DNA of 64,000 nt from Eggerthellaceae bacterium (GCA_009782605.1 WRIR01000004.1:62001-126000); one strand, 5' to 3'; shown: positions 25,735-34,466, counted from the first letter of the stretch. Made by a program: numbers and translations. Notes: generated by a model from the sequence alone, not told the origin.

Positions 25735-27935
25735 CTTCGGATTCCCGACCAGCTCGACGTGACGGCACGCAAGGCCTCGGCCGCATTGCTTACCACGTTG
25801 CCCGCCGCAGCCTTGACCGACGGGGGGAGGGCAAGGGTGATGGGGATACGGGGCCCTCCCTCGCCCAGCAGCTCTATAGACGCAATGGTGATCTTGTCCC
25901 CCAGGCCTCCCATGCCCTCAAGTATCCCGGCTTCCACCTGGGAGACCACCGTCGAGAAGATGTCGCCCGACCCAGAGCCCGCCGAGGCTATGTACTTCCG
26001 CTTGACATCGAGCAGGCGCAGGGCAAAGCCGGAGTCGTCCACACCGAGCACGTGCGCGCTGTTGACAAGCACCGGCTTTCGGGCCTTGAGGTCCACAGGC
26101 TCAAGGCCCACCTTCTTGATGAGCCCCGAAAAGCTGCTCGACGCCCATTTCCCCAAGCCGCTCTCACTTGCCCACGGTATGGCGCCGATGGCGGCCCCGA
26201 CCCCTTCCTCCAAGGACTGCTGCCCCTTCGTGTAGGCAAAGAGCAGGGAGGACCAGAGGTCCAGCACCACGCCTGCAAGGCCCGCAAGACCCGCAGAGTC
26301 GTGCGACACGCCGTCGAGAAGCGACGAGATGACGCTTGCGCCCTCTTCGGACGAGTCGTCGAGCAGGGTTGCCGCAGAGAGGGCCGCCTGTGCGCCCAAC
26401 GTGCCGCCGCCGTCCACGAAGGAGGCGAAGCTCTTCGAGGCCGGGGCCTGCGCCGTGTTGGCCACGAGCGCCACGGCCCCATACCTTCCCGGTGGCTTCG
26501 CCGCTATCCGGTAGGAAAGGGCTTCCTCGAACGCGTCTGCCACGCGGTCGAACAGCTGCTCCGTCACCTCCTTCACCCTTCCCGCATGGGGGGCGTATGC
26601 TGCACGCTCCTTCTGGTAGGCCTCTGCCGCCTCCGCAACGATGCGGTAGTGGTACTCGAAGCCAGTCTCGATCGACGAGGTGGCGGCGGCGATCTTCCCG
26701 AAGCTGCTCACCATGAACTCGCACCACGGGCAGGTGGTGAACCACCAGGAGTCCATGTCCCGGATAGCCCCGACCCCTGTCATCGTCCCCGCCGACATGC
26801 CGGGGCACCCGCTCCAGGCATGCATCATGTACTCGCCGTGCTCGCTCACGGTCATCGGGTAGACCGCCTCGGTATAGAGCCTCGTAGCCTTCATCTCGGT
26901 CGTATTCTTCGGCAGCTTCGGGAAATAGGCTTCAAAATGCCCGTCATCGTCCTCATGGACATAGCCTTTCGCTATCTCTGCTGCCGCATAGGCGTAGAAG
27001 CGCTTCCTCAGGGCGGAACGTGCCTGTTCGCCGACCGAGTAGTCAGACGGGGCCTCACGCGCCAGGCGGCGGGGGTAGTATGCCTTCGCACGCTTCATGG
27101 CGACCGAGAAGTTCCAGGTCTCCACACTCCGGTACAGGGGGTTCGAGGAAGAGGGCAGCGCCGCGAGCCTGTCTGCCCTATCGTACATGCAGTACCCGGG
27201 GCTGTTCCCGCAGTCGTGGCGGAAAGCCCGCTCCTTCTCCGCGTTCGCACGCCGTGCCGCCTCTTCTGCCTCCCGCGCCTCCCTTCCCAGCTCGTCCTTG
27301 TTCTTTGCAACTTCCTCTTCCAGCTTTTTGGCAGCGTCCGTGGGCCCGACGACGATCTCTTCTCCATCGAAGGGCAGGAGGAGGGCAAGCCCTGCGTATG
27401 CTGTGTCTATCGGGCCCCCCGAGTTGGCCCTGACGACCGACTCCGCGTTCGCGGCACTGAGGAAGGGCAGGAGCTTCTGGACCAGGTTGAGCCCGGCGGC
27501 GGACTTTTCGGCGAAGCTGTTCCTGGCCTTGAAGATGTCGGTTCCTGCCTTGAGCAGAATCTCCGAGAACCCTGCCGTGACCGGCGTGCACAGGGCCGCA
27601 ACGCCCAGGCCGTATGCGGCCGTCCCCGTCAGCGACAGCGACAAGACGACCGCGTCGCAGACCTGCGCGACGACATAGAACTCGGCGACCTCGTTCTCGG
27701 CCGCAAGCACGGCGGCATCGGCGACGTTTTGTATCGTGGCCGCAGCCGAGTTCACCTGGTATACCTGGGCCGTCGAGAAAATAAGGGTCAGGGTCACCAG
27801 GAGCGCCACGACCATCCCGACTGTCGAGAAGCCTTCCTCGTCGTGGAAGGGGTCCCGCTGCGGGCGGGGGCCTTGTTGTGGCCGGGCGCCTTGTTGTAGC
27901 CGGGCCGCCTTTTTCGCTTTCTGCGTGTTTCTCAT
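25725..27935 (-). CDS. Large TadG-like exported protein of the Tad locus
   Basis: The 736-residue protein starts at an ATG with GAGGAGAAGACG upstream. After a Gln/Pro/Arg-rich cytoplasmic stretch (about 8-30), EEGFSTVGMVVALLVTLTLI looks like a TadE/TadG N-terminal anchor in which the usual Glu at +5 is replaced by Gly. The segment AATIQNVADAAVLAAENEVA (about 65-84) is the typical Tad-like follow-on (nvaDAAALAgA). The remaining 640 residues are exported; they contain a coiled, Glu/Arg-rich segment (about 205-240) and a CPWC pair near residue 405. I do not recognise a domain there. Similar long proteins occupy this position in other actinobacterial Tad loci (from memory). The function in pilus assembly is inferred. 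Confidence 0.75.
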   Translation of the reverse strand: MRNTQKAKKAARLQQGARPQQGPRPQRDPFHDEEGFSTVGMVVALLVTLTLIFSTAQVYQVNSAAATIQNVADAAVLAAENEVAEFYVVAQVCDAVVLSLSLTGTAAYGLGVAALCTPVTAGFSEILLKAGTDIFKARNSFAEKSAAGLNLVQKLLPFLSAANAESVVRANSGGPIDTAYAGLALLLPFDGEEIVVGPTDAAKKLEEEVAKNKDELGREAREAEEAARRANAEKERAFRHDCGNSPGYCMYDRADRLAALPSSSNPLYRSVETWNFSVAMKRAKAYYPRRLAREAPSDYSVGEQARSALRKRFYAYAAAEIAKGYVHEDDDGHFEAYFPKLPKNTTEMKATRLYTEAVYPMTVSEHGEYMMHAWSGCPGMSAGTMTGVGAIRDMDSWWFTTCPWCEFMVSSFGKIAAATSSIETGFEYHYRIVAEAAEAYQKERAAYAPHAGRVKEVTEQLFDRVADAFEEALSYRIAAKPPGRYGAVALVANTAQAPASKSFASFVDGGGTLGAQAALSAATLLDDSSEEGASVISSLLDGVSHDSAGLAGLAGVVLDLWSSLLFAYTKGQQSLEEGVGAAIGAIPWASESGLGKWASSSFSGLIKKVGLEPVDLKARKPVLVNSAHVLGVDDSGFALRLLDVKRKYIASAGSGSGDIFSTVVSQVEAGILEGMGGLGDKITIASIELLGEGGPRIPITLALPPSVKAAAGNVVSNAAEALRAVTSSWSGIRRWE

Positions 27936-27959
27936 CGTCTTCTCCTCATGTTTTTCTCA

Positions 27960-28496
27960 TCATTCGTCTTCTTGGCCCAGGTTCTTCTCGACCCAGGCAC
28001 GGGGGTTCAGGCCCTCGGGGCTGCTCGCCGCCCAGGGAGGCTGTGTTGACATGCGCACGGTGACCTCTTGCTCGAAGGTCCCCGAGTCGCCGAGGATGCC
28101 CAGGAGCCTCCCGGCGCCGTCGAACAGGGGGAGGGGCCGCGCCTTGTTCCGGATGGTCACCGCCACCTCTAAGCTGCCCTCGTTGCCGACAAGCTCTATC
28201 TCCCAGCTACAGCCCCCGGCGTTGTGGACGTGGAAGTTGTCCTGAGGGGGGACCGCGCCCAGGCGGCGCAGGATGTAGGAGCGGTACTTGTCGTCTGCCG
28301 CCCCTGCCGCATCGGTCCTCGTCGCCAGGAGGCGGCACCCCTCGCTCGCCGCGGCCTGCATCACCATGTGGTTGTAGAGCAGTATCCCCGGCTGGATGAG
28401 CAGGAGCAGCAAGACGAACACAAGGGGGGTGAGGAAGGCGGCCTCGACCGTTGCCTGCCCTCGCTCGCCGCGTACCATGTCAGTACAGGAATACAT
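27960..28496 (-). CDS. TadE-like pseudopilin
   Basis: With the start at 28496 (AGGGG about 10 nt upstream) the product has 178 residues. GERGQATVEAAFLTPLVFVL (about 9-28) is a prepilin-like junction with Glu at +5 after the Gly, followed by a hydrophobic helix and a periplasmic/exocellular domain of about 130 residues ending in a charged tail. It overlaps the upstream pseudopilin gene by 17 bp and lies 24 bp before the TadG-like gene. It is presumably a minor pilin processed with Flp. Confidence 0.83.
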   Translation of the reverse strand: MYSCTDMVRGERGQATVEAAFLTPLVFVLLLLLIQPGILLYNHMVMQAAASEGCRLLATRTDAAGAADDKYRSYILRRLGAVPPQDNFHVHNAGGCSWEIELVGNEGSLEVAVTIRNKARPLPLFDGAGRLLGILGDSGTFEQEVTVRMSTQPPWAASSPEGLNPRAWVEKNLGQEDE

Positions 28497-28800
28497 CGCC
28501 GACGGCCCCTGCCGAAACCGATTGGAGGTGATGGGAGGCGCTTGCGAGGGCGTGGTCCACGAAGAGCCCTCCCTGCAAGGCCTGCCAAAGGGCCCCCAGG
28601 GCGACAACGATGCTTATGAAGGCGGCACAGACCACGGCAAACTCGACGGTGCCCTGCCCCCTGCTGTCGTTGAGCCTTTGCCTCCAGGCAGGCCTGGGGC
28701 CCCGGGCCTTGGCACCTGGCCGGCGGGGACGCCCGCCCCTGTGCCCGTCCCTGCCGGGGACGGGCGGCCCGCGCCTCACGCGCCTCGTGGCTAGCTTCAC
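28480..28800 (-). CDS. Small TadE-like pseudopilin
   Basis: The frame is open far upstream, but that part is the flp gene in another frame; the GTG at 28800, or one at 28809, just after the flp stop (28812) is the likely start, giving about 106 residues. A very basic N-terminus (about 1-40) precedes DSRGQGTVEFAVVCAAFISI, again a Gly junction with Glu at +5 and a hydrophobic helix. A short exported part ends at GAVGDVFLY. It is the second of the pilin-like genes after flp in the operon. Confidence 0.72.
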   Translation of the reverse strand: MKLATRRVRRGPPVPGRDGHRGGRPRRPGAKARGPRPAWRQRLNDSRGQGTVEFAVVCAAFISIVVALGALWQALQGGLFVDHALASASHHLQSVSAGAVGDVFLY

Positions 28801-28811
28801 GCGCCCCACGG

Positions 28812-29015
28812 CTAGAGCCCGTTGATGCCGTCGGTGATGGCATCCCACAAATCCTGTATCTTCGGGCGGAAGATAGTGATCGCAAGGACGGCGATCACGA
28901 CAAGGACACCGACGAGGATGGCGTACTCCGTCGTCCCCTGCCCCTTCTCGTTGCGGAGCAGCGCGCCCAGCTTGCACCGCAGATCCCAATACCGGATAGT
29001 CATTCTGTCAATCAT
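28812..29015 (-). CDS. flp: Flp-type major pilin
   Basis: The 67-residue protein is a canonical Flp/Fap prepilin: a 25-residue basic leader ending in EKG, cleavage predicted between Gly25 and Gln26, Glu30-Tyr31 (the conserved EY pair), one hydrophobic helix (about 32-50) and a short C-terminus. It is preceded by a strong GAGGAGG ribosome site and by a small palindrome between it and tadC. Flp is the main subunit of the tight-adherence pilus. In this operon it is placed after tadC instead of at the front. Confidence 0.93.
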   Translation of the reverse strand: MIDRMTIRYWDLRCKLGALLRNEKGQGTTEYAILVGVLVVIAVLAITIFRPKIQDLWDAITDGINGL

Positions 29016-29035
29016 AAAAACCTCCTCTATCGTTG

Positions 29036-29053
29036 TTAAACCCTTGGGTTAAA
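29036..29053. other. Near-perfect palindrome between tadC and flp
   Basis: TTAAACCCTTGGGTTAAA at 29036-29053 spans the tadC stop codon (29049-29051) and ends 21 bp before the flp start. It could act as a 5' stabiliser or processing site that raises flp mRNA relative to upstream genes. That role is a guess. Confidence 0.5.
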
Positions 29054-29999
29054 ACCCCTGCATCATTTCGAGAAGAACCGGGCCCAGCACCAGCAGGAGC
29101 ATCGCCGGCAGGATAAGGGTCGCGGTCGGTATCAGCATCTTGACCGGCGCCTTGGCGACCTTTTCTTCCCGATACGCTTTGTGTGCCGCCCGCGACTCAA
29201 GGGCCGAGGCCTCCAGGCTGTCTGCCAGGGACGACCCGAAACGGAGCGACCGTATGATGTTTTCAATGACCCGTGCGAACATCGGGGAGTCGTAGGAGTC
29301 GGCAAGCCTTCTGAGGGCGACCTCCCGCGTCGCAAGCCCCATCTGCCACAGCTGCTGTGCCGAAAGGCTGCTCTGCCCGAGGGCGTTGGAAAAGTGGGAG
29401 TGGTACAGCTCCAGGGCCGCATCGAAGGAAAGCCCGCTCCGCAGCCCCAGGGCAAGCACTTCAAGCATCTCAGAAAGGTGGTTCTCCATGTCGATCTTCC
29501 GGGTGTCGCACACCTGCCTTAAGGCCCACAGGGGCGCCTTCCAGCCGGCAACCGCCCCCACGCAGCCGAGCAGCAGCGTCATTTCCCCGGAGAACACCGA
29601 CCCGACCAGGGCGCCCGCGCCCGCCCCGCCGAGGCTCAGCCATGCGCGGGCGTCGAGGAAGCCCGTCTTCGTGATCGCCGAGGAAAGCCCGCTGAAGCCT
29701 ATCGCCTTGTCAAAGCCCTTTGCGCCCACGGCCCAGAACCTTTGGCGGAAGATATGCTGGCGGGGTTTGAGCGACACGACGCGCGTCCTTGCCTGCATGA
29801 AGTCGGCAATCTTCCCGGGGAGGCCGGCGCCTGCCCCCGCAGCCGGGGCATCGTCCCCGCTTGAGGCAAGGTAGCCTTTCTGCGCCTGCCGCCTCCACTG
29901 ACGGGCCTGCCTTTCCGTCGCCCACCAGTATGCGCCGCAAAAGCCCGCTATCCCGGCAAACACGCACGACCCGGCCACGAGGACCCCCAGCCCTGCCAT
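29049..29999 (-). CDS. tadC: Tad pilus inner-membrane protein TadC (type II secretion F family)
   Basis: The start at 29999 directly follows the tadB stop, with AAGG about 10 nt upstream, and gives 316 residues. One N-terminal helix is followed by a hydrophobic pair in the middle (WLSLGGAGAGALVGSVF and LLGCVGAVAGW), the GspF domain (about residues 165-290; EMLEVLALGLRSGLSFDAAL, then LRFGSSLADSLEA) and a C-terminal helix (ILPAMLLLVLGPVLLEMM). TadB and TadC together form the membrane platform on which the TadA ATPase acts. Confidence 0.88.
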   Translation of the reverse strand: MAGLGVLVAGSCVFAGIAGFCGAYWWATERQARQWRRQAQKGYLASSGDDAPAAGAGAGLPGKIADFMQARTRVVSLKPRQHIFRQRFWAVGAKGFDKAIGFSGLSSAITKTGFLDARAWLSLGGAGAGALVGSVFSGEMTLLLGCVGAVAGWKAPLWALRQVCDTRKIDMENHLSEMLEVLALGLRSGLSFDAALELYHSHFSNALGQSSLSAQQLWQMGLATREVALRRLADSYDSPMFARVIENIIRSLRFGSSLADSLEASALESRAAHKAYREEKVAKAPVKMLIPTATLILPAMLLLVLGPVLLEMMQGF

Positions 30000-30000
30000 G

Positions 30001-30975
30001 TCAGTCAACCTTCACGTCGAGCAGGCGCCGCACGAGGTAGATGCCTGCCAGCTGCATGGACGCCGCCAACCCGAGAAGCACGATGCCGAGAAGGCTACCG
30101 AAGAAGGGCGTGAGGAACCCCGGAGAGAGCAGCGAGAATATCGTTATCAGGACGAAGGGCATGACGCTGACAATCCGTGCCGAGAGCTTCGCCTGCGCCG
30201 TCTGGACACGCAGCGACCGTTTCAGGTTGAGTTCGCTTTCCACCGCGTCGCGGGCCGCTTCGAGGACCTGTTTGAGGCTCCCCCCTGCCCGATGCTGGAT
30301 GTCGAGCGCGACGGCGACGAAGGCGAGCTCGGACACGTCGGCGTTTTTCCTGAAGGCCTCAAGCGCCTCGGAGACCGTCCGCCCCGTCTCCAGGTCGTGG
30401 ACCGCCGTCAGGAAAAGGGAGCGCAGGGGCTCGTCGGCCTCCTTTGCGACCTGTTGGAAGGTCTGCAGGAGGGAGAACCCGGCATGGGAGCAGACGCTCA
30501 TCGAGCGCAGGGCGTCGGGGATTGCCTCCCGCAGGGCCTCGCGCCTCTTCTCAAGCACCTGCGCCACCATGAAGCCCAGCGCAAGCACCAGGCCGAAGGC
30601 GACCAGCAGGCCCAAGACGACCGAGGCGGTCAAGGCCGCCGCAGCCGCAGCCACAAAGAGCACGCCGGCACAGCACAGCGAGCAGAGCGCCTGGGGCGTC
30701 GTCATATACGAGCGGATGGCCGCCACCTGCTGGGCGCAGGTAAAGAAGTGCTCCACCTTCTTGTTGGCAAGGAGCATGTGCGCGACCGGCATTATCTGGG
30801 GGATGCCGTTCCTCAGCGCCGAGGCCACCAGGCCCTGGTGGGGCATCGTGCCCGCATGTGCCCGCCCCGCAATCACACGCTGCCTGACGCCTGAGAACGC
30901 CCAGGTGAAGAGTGCTGCTGCCGCAAAAAACGAGCTTATGAAGGCAAGGCAGGCGAACACAGTCCGTGCTTCCAT
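30001..30975 (-). CDS. tadB: Tad pilus inner-membrane protein TadB (type II secretion F family)
   Basis: The ATG at 30975 with the ribosome site AAAGGAGG is the start (324 residues); the longer open frame is part of tadA in another phase. Helix 1 is at about residues 4-25 and two helices lie at about 100-140. The GspF domain (about 145-290) includes LREAIPDALRSMSVCSHAGFS and GGSLKQVLEAARDAVESELN, and the C-terminus has two more helices. It is the usual partner of TadC, and its start overlaps the tadA 3' end by 40 bp. Confidence 0.88.
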   Translation of the reverse strand: MEARTVFACLAFISSFFAAAALFTWAFSGVRQRVIAGRAHAGTMPHQGLVASALRNGIPQIMPVAHMLLANKKVEHFFTCAQQVAAIRSYMTTPQALCSLCCAGVLFVAAAAAALTASVVLGLLVAFGLVLALGFMVAQVLEKRREALREAIPDALRSMSVCSHAGFSLLQTFQQVAKEADEPLRSLFLTAVHDLETGRTVSEALEAFRKNADVSELAFVAVALDIQHRAGGSLKQVLEAARDAVESELNLKRSLRVQTAQAKLSARIVSVMPFVLITIFSLLSPGFLTPFFGSLLGIVLLGLAASMQLAGIYLVRRLLDVKVD

Positions 30976-32270
30976 GTGGCAACCTCCTTTCCCGTCGCTA
31001 TGCCGTTCTCGGCCAGGTCGCCCACCCATTCGGGAACGGAGAGCCATTCCCCCTCCTTGTGGGAGCGCTCCCTGCGGTAGACCGTGGTCACCTCGCAAGA
31101 CGACAGCTCCCGGGAGAACTCAAGCAGCGCAACCTCGCAGACGAACCGCTTCCCTTCGGCATCGCGCGTTATCTGGACAACGAGGTCTATGGCTGCCGCA
31201 ATCTGCGCCTCAATCACATCGACGGGGAGGTCGGCGGCGTAGCGGACCATTGTCGCAAGCCTCATCACCGCGTCATGGGACGAGTTCGCGTGGAGTGTCG
31301 TCAGCGACCCGTCGTGGCCCGTGTTCATGGCCTGGAGCATGTCAAGGGCCTCGCCGCCGCGGCATTCGCCGACGATGATGCGGTCGGGCCTCATGCGCAG
31401 CGCGTTGATGACCAGGTCCCGGATGCTCACCTCCCCCGTTCCCTCTGCGTTGCGGGGCCGGGCCTCAAGCCGTATGACATGGGGGTGCTCGGAGAACTTG
31501 AGCTCTGCCGAGTCCTCGATGGTGACGATGCGCTCGTTAGCCGGTATCTTGCAGGAAAGCGCGTTGAGCAGGGTCGTCTTGCCGGAGCCGGTGCCGCCCG
31601 ATACCGCGATGTTCTTCCGCAGGAGCACCGCCCAGACCAAGAGCCTGCGCACGTTCCCGTCCATCGACCCAAGCCCCTCCATCTCTTCCAGGGTGTAGAG
31701 GTGCTCCCTGAACTTCCTGATGGTGAGGATGGGGCCGTCAAGCGCCAGCGGCGGGATGATGGCGTTCACGCGGTGCCCTTGCTTGAGCCGGGCGTTCACC
31801 ACCGGGGAGGCCTCGTCGACCCTTCGCCCGAGGGGCCCGATTATCCTGTCGATCAAGGCACGCACCTGTTCGTCGTCCTTGAAGGTGTTCTCCGCGGCAT
31901 AGAGCTTCCCGCCGCGCTCGAAGAAGAGGGTCCGTGCCCCGTTGACCATGATCTCGGTGATGTCCTCGTCGCCGAGCAGGGCCTCAAGGGGGCCGAGGCC
32001 GAAAACGGTGTCGATCAGCTCGTCGACAAGCAGCTCGCGCTCGGCGGCCGGCTGTGCCACCCACCGGCCTTCCTCGAAGATGCGGGCGCAGGCGCTTTTG
32101 ATCTCGTTCTTCGCGCGGTGCGGGTTGTCGGCCATGATGGCGGCTATCTCGTCGGATGAGATACGCTGCTGCAGCTGGCCCTTCAACTCGTCGAGGTGCC
32201 TGCTTCGCCCCGTCAGGGCGACGGGATCGCCCCCCTTGCCTGCTTTTTGGACACGTTCCATCAAAGACAT
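30936..32270 (-). CDS. tadA: Tad pilus secretion ATPase TadA/CpaF
   Basis: The start at 32270 has AAAGGAGG upstream and yields 444 residues, the normal CpaF length. The N-terminal domain (LGPLEALLGDEDITEIMVNG, about 92-111) is followed by Walker A GGTGSGKTT at 225-233, an Asp box ERIVTIEDSAEL, Walker B RIIVGECRG at 297-305 and the His box SLTTLHAN at 322-329. All the key residues of a functional PulE/VirB11-type ATPase are present. It powers pilus assembly and possibly retraction. The start overlaps the tadZ stop by 10 bp. Confidence 0.95.
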   Translation of the reverse strand: MSLMERVQKAGKGGDPVALTGRSRHLDELKGQLQQRISSDEIAAIMADNPHRAKNEIKSACARIFEEGRWVAQPAAERELLVDELIDTVFGLGPLEALLGDEDITEIMVNGARTLFFERGGKLYAAENTFKDDEQVRALIDRIIGPLGRRVDEASPVVNARLKQGHRVNAIIPPLALDGPILTIRKFREHLYTLEEMEGLGSMDGNVRRLLVWAVLLRKNIAVSGGTGSGKTTLLNALSCKIPANERIVTIEDSAELKFSEHPHVIRLEARPRNAEGTGEVSIRDLVINALRMRPDRIIVGECRGGEALDMLQAMNTGHDGSLTTLHANSSHDAVMRLATMVRYAADLPVDVIEAQIAAAIDLVVQITRDAEGKRFVCEVALLEFSRELSSCEVTTVYRRERSHKEGEWLSVPEWVGDLAENGIATGKEVATWKHGLCSPALPS

Positions 32271-33592
32271 GCGACTTTCCTCCTTTTCTTGCCCAGGCGA
32301 AACCGCCTCGCCGTTTCCCTGACGACCATCTGCGTATCGTGGGGCTCGGAAATGCGGGGCAGCAGGTCGAGCAGCATCCTCTCGATGCCGAGGCACAGGT
32401 CGTTGCGGGTGCCCACCAGCTCATGGGGCAGTCCGGCCGCAAGCAGCTCGCTCACCTCCCGGCCTCCTTCAGGCAGTTCGACGACGTGGGCGCCCTGCAG
32501 GGCACAGGACACATCAATCGAGGTCAAAGGCGCGTTGCGGGTACAGCGGTTGACTGCGAAGAGGAAGGGGTGCGTCGCGATGCCGCAGCGGACGCACAGG
32601 TCGAGCGCGTGCTTGCATGCCCGCAGGGACGACGAGCGCTGGTCGACAAGGAACAGGGCGGTGGAGCTCCGCTCAAGCAGCGCGGCATGCTGCTCTGCCC
32701 AAAACGCGCCGGTGTTCACGATAACCACGTCAAAGGAGGCCTTAAGGTGCTCAAGCAGGCCCGGCAGCTCGCCGGTGACGGCCTCCGACTGCTCAAGGCG
32801 GGGAGGAGCCGCCAACAGGGCGGGCTTCGGGCCGACAGGGCTCAGCTGGGCCAGGCGGCCCGGCTCGCGCACGGCCGCGTCTATGGTCAGCGGGTTTTCC
32901 TCGCCCAAGAAATACCGCATGTCGCCGAACTGTAAGTCGGCGTCGAGCAGCACGGTGCGGTATCCCAACCCTTGGGCAAGGAGGGCGGCCAAGGCTGCAA
33001 CCGTGCTTTTTCCGGCTCCCCCGCTGGCACTGAGCACGGAGAGGACGTGTGCCGACTTCCCCGAGACCGTCGACAGGGCAAGGCTCGGCCGCACCAGCTC
33101 GAACCGGGGGTCGGGCACGGGCTTTTGCAGGCAGGCAGGGTCGATGGCCAAGGCGCGGGGCCCGGCCCCGACAGCAGGGACGGCGAGGGGGCCCGAAAGG
33201 CCCGGTGCGCCTGCCGCTTCCCGAGGAAGCATCCTGTGTTTGTGCTGCGTGTAGCGGGATATGAAATCCTGCTGCCCCCAGGTGCCGTCTATCCCTGCCG
33301 CGTTCGCCCTGCTTTTCAGCGAGCCTGACCCTTGGAAGGCAAGGAGGTAGACCCCCTTGTCCTTCGAGTCCTTCTTCAAGGCGGCTGCCAGGTTGATGGG
33401 GTCGACGTCGTCGCTCGATGCGACCCAGACCTCTTTCTCGTGGCAGCTCGCCTGCAGGTAGCTCCGCGCCTCCACCGCGCTGCAGAAGACCCGCAGCCAG
33501 TCCTGTGATGCGAGGCTTTCCTCGCCAAGCCCGATGATATGCGGGTTTTGCACGCTCTCGGAATCTGCGCAAAGCACTACATGGCTGTTCAT
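32261..33592 (-). CDS. tadZ: Pilus localisation ATPase TadZ/CpaE
   Basis: The ATG at 33592 with GAAGGGAAG is the start (443 residues); the 167 codons upstream in frame belong to cpaB in another phase. The N-terminal 120 residues form an atypical receiver-like domain (VVLCADSESVQNPHII at the front). The ParA/MinD-like ATPase follows: deviant Walker A SASGGAGKST near residue 187, then VLLDADLQFGDMRYFLG (Walker A' region) and VVIVNTGAFW. TadZ/CpaE proteins mark the site of pilus assembly. The start overlaps cpaB by 4 bp. Confidence 0.9.
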   Translation of the reverse strand: MNSHVVLCADSESVQNPHIIGLGEESLASQDWLRVFCSAVEARSYLQASCHEKEVWVASSDDVDPINLAAALKKDSKDKGVYLLAFQGSGSLKSRANAAGIDGTWGQQDFISRYTQHKHRMLPREAAGAPGLSGPLAVPAVGAGPRALAIDPACLQKPVPDPRFELVRPSLALSTVSGKSAHVLSVLSASGGAGKSTVAALAALLAQGLGYRTVLLDADLQFGDMRYFLGEENPLTIDAAVREPGRLAQLSPVGPKPALLAAPPRLEQSEAVTGELPGLLEHLKASFDVVIVNTGAFWAEQHAALLERSSTALFLVDQRSSSLRACKHALDLCVRCGIATHPFLFAVNRCTRNAPLTSIDVSCALQGAHVVELPEGGREVSELLAAGLPHELVGTRNDLCLGIERMLLDLLPRISEPHDTQMVVRETARRFRLGKKRRKVACL

Positions 33593-34242
33593 TCTGCACT
33601 TCCCTTCTCGGCCGAACCAGGTAGGACGAAATAGAGTTCCATCTTTTGCGAGGCGGCAATGATCTCCTCGACGGAACCGGGCTTGACTGCCAGGGTCACC
33701 CACGATATCGACGCGCCCGCCTTCTTTTCGCTGCTTTCTGCGCTTGTCGAGATCACCAGGATGTTTTCCGCGAGCAGGTCGGTGCTTACCCCCGTCGCAT
33801 AGATGTCGACGCACATGCCGGCACACAGCGCACCGCCGATAGTCTGGACGTCTTTTGCCGGGACGCTCAAGGCGCTGAGCCCGACAGGCACGTCGACGGT
33901 CGAGATCGACTCCTCGAAACGCTTCATCGAGACCACTTCGCCCGCAAGGATCGTCGAAGTCGCCTGCCTCCCGCTGATGTCGGTGAAGGAGCGTGCCGCG
34001 TCTTCGGGCAAGAGGTCCGCCACCCAGAGCCTTACGGTGACGTTCGTCCCGTCGACCATGTCGCCGACAGGGATGTCGCGGGTGGCGACGCATACCTCAA
34101 GCTGCTCTCCCCCGTAGCGGGCAAGGGCCTCGGCACGGGCTGTGGCGGCCTCGCTTTGTACGCTTTGCGTATACAGGAACACCGAGACTGCGCAAACCAG
34201 CCCGCAGAGGATTCCCCCTATGATTGTCTTTGGTCTTTTCAC
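33589..34242 (-). CDS. cpaB: Pilus assembly protein CpaB/RcpC (SAF domain)
   Basis: The 217-residue protein starts at a GTG (34242) with AAAGG 6 nt upstream. An N-terminal membrane anchor (IIGGILCGLVCAVSVFLY, about 7-24) precedes an SAF domain (about 48-115: VCVATRDIPVGDMVDGTNV and STILAGEVVSMKRFEE), then a beta-rich C-terminal domain. CpaB stabilises or guides the pilus through the cell envelope. It is the first gene of the operon, so the operon promoter should lie in 34243-34515. Confidence 0.88.
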   Translation of the reverse strand: MKRPKTIIGGILCGLVCAVSVFLYTQSVQSEAATARAEALARYGGEQLEVCVATRDIPVGDMVDGTNVTVRLWVADLLPEDAARSFTDISGRQATSTILAGEVVSMKRFEESISTVDVPVGLSALSVPAKDVQTIGGALCAGMCVDIYATGVSTDLLAENILVISTSAESSEKKAGASISWVTLAVKPGSVEEIIAASQKMELYFVLPGSAEKGSAE

Positions 34243-34407
34243 TGGCTGCCTTTCTGACGGTTTTTTTGTACAAGAACCATTCTGACAAGCTGAGTTAACA
34301 AAACGTATATAGAAATTACTACGGGGGCGACCCCTGGATTTGCCGCAAAAACAAGCGGCTTCGACCTCTTTTTATATTGTTTTTCTACGAGAATTTGAAA
34401 GGGGTTT

Positions 34408-34430
34408 GCCGTGAACCTCGCGGCTTTTTT
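34408..34430 (+). terminator. Rho-independent terminator-like hairpin with T6
   Basis: GCCGTG-AACCT-CGCGGC followed by TTTTTT. The stem is six pairs with one G-T. No plus-strand gene ends here, so it may end an unannotated small RNA or insulate the tRNA promoter. Confidence 0.5.
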
Positions 34431-34466
34431 ACATGAATCTCACAGGAATCAGTTTTTCCACACGGT

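Noticed and set aside
24722-25786. A longer version (354 codons) of the one-helix Tad protein
   Set aside because: Its first 164 codons are the TadE-like gene read in the wrong phase; the GTG at 25294 with a 4-bp overlap is the natural start.
26052-27899. A 615-codon plus frame opposite the TadG-like gene
   Set aside because: Antisense to a gene with a good ribosome site and operon overlaps on both sides.
33593-34093. N-terminal extension of tadZ
   Set aside because: It overlaps cpaB in another phase and lacks similarity; the ATG at 33592 has a ribosome site.
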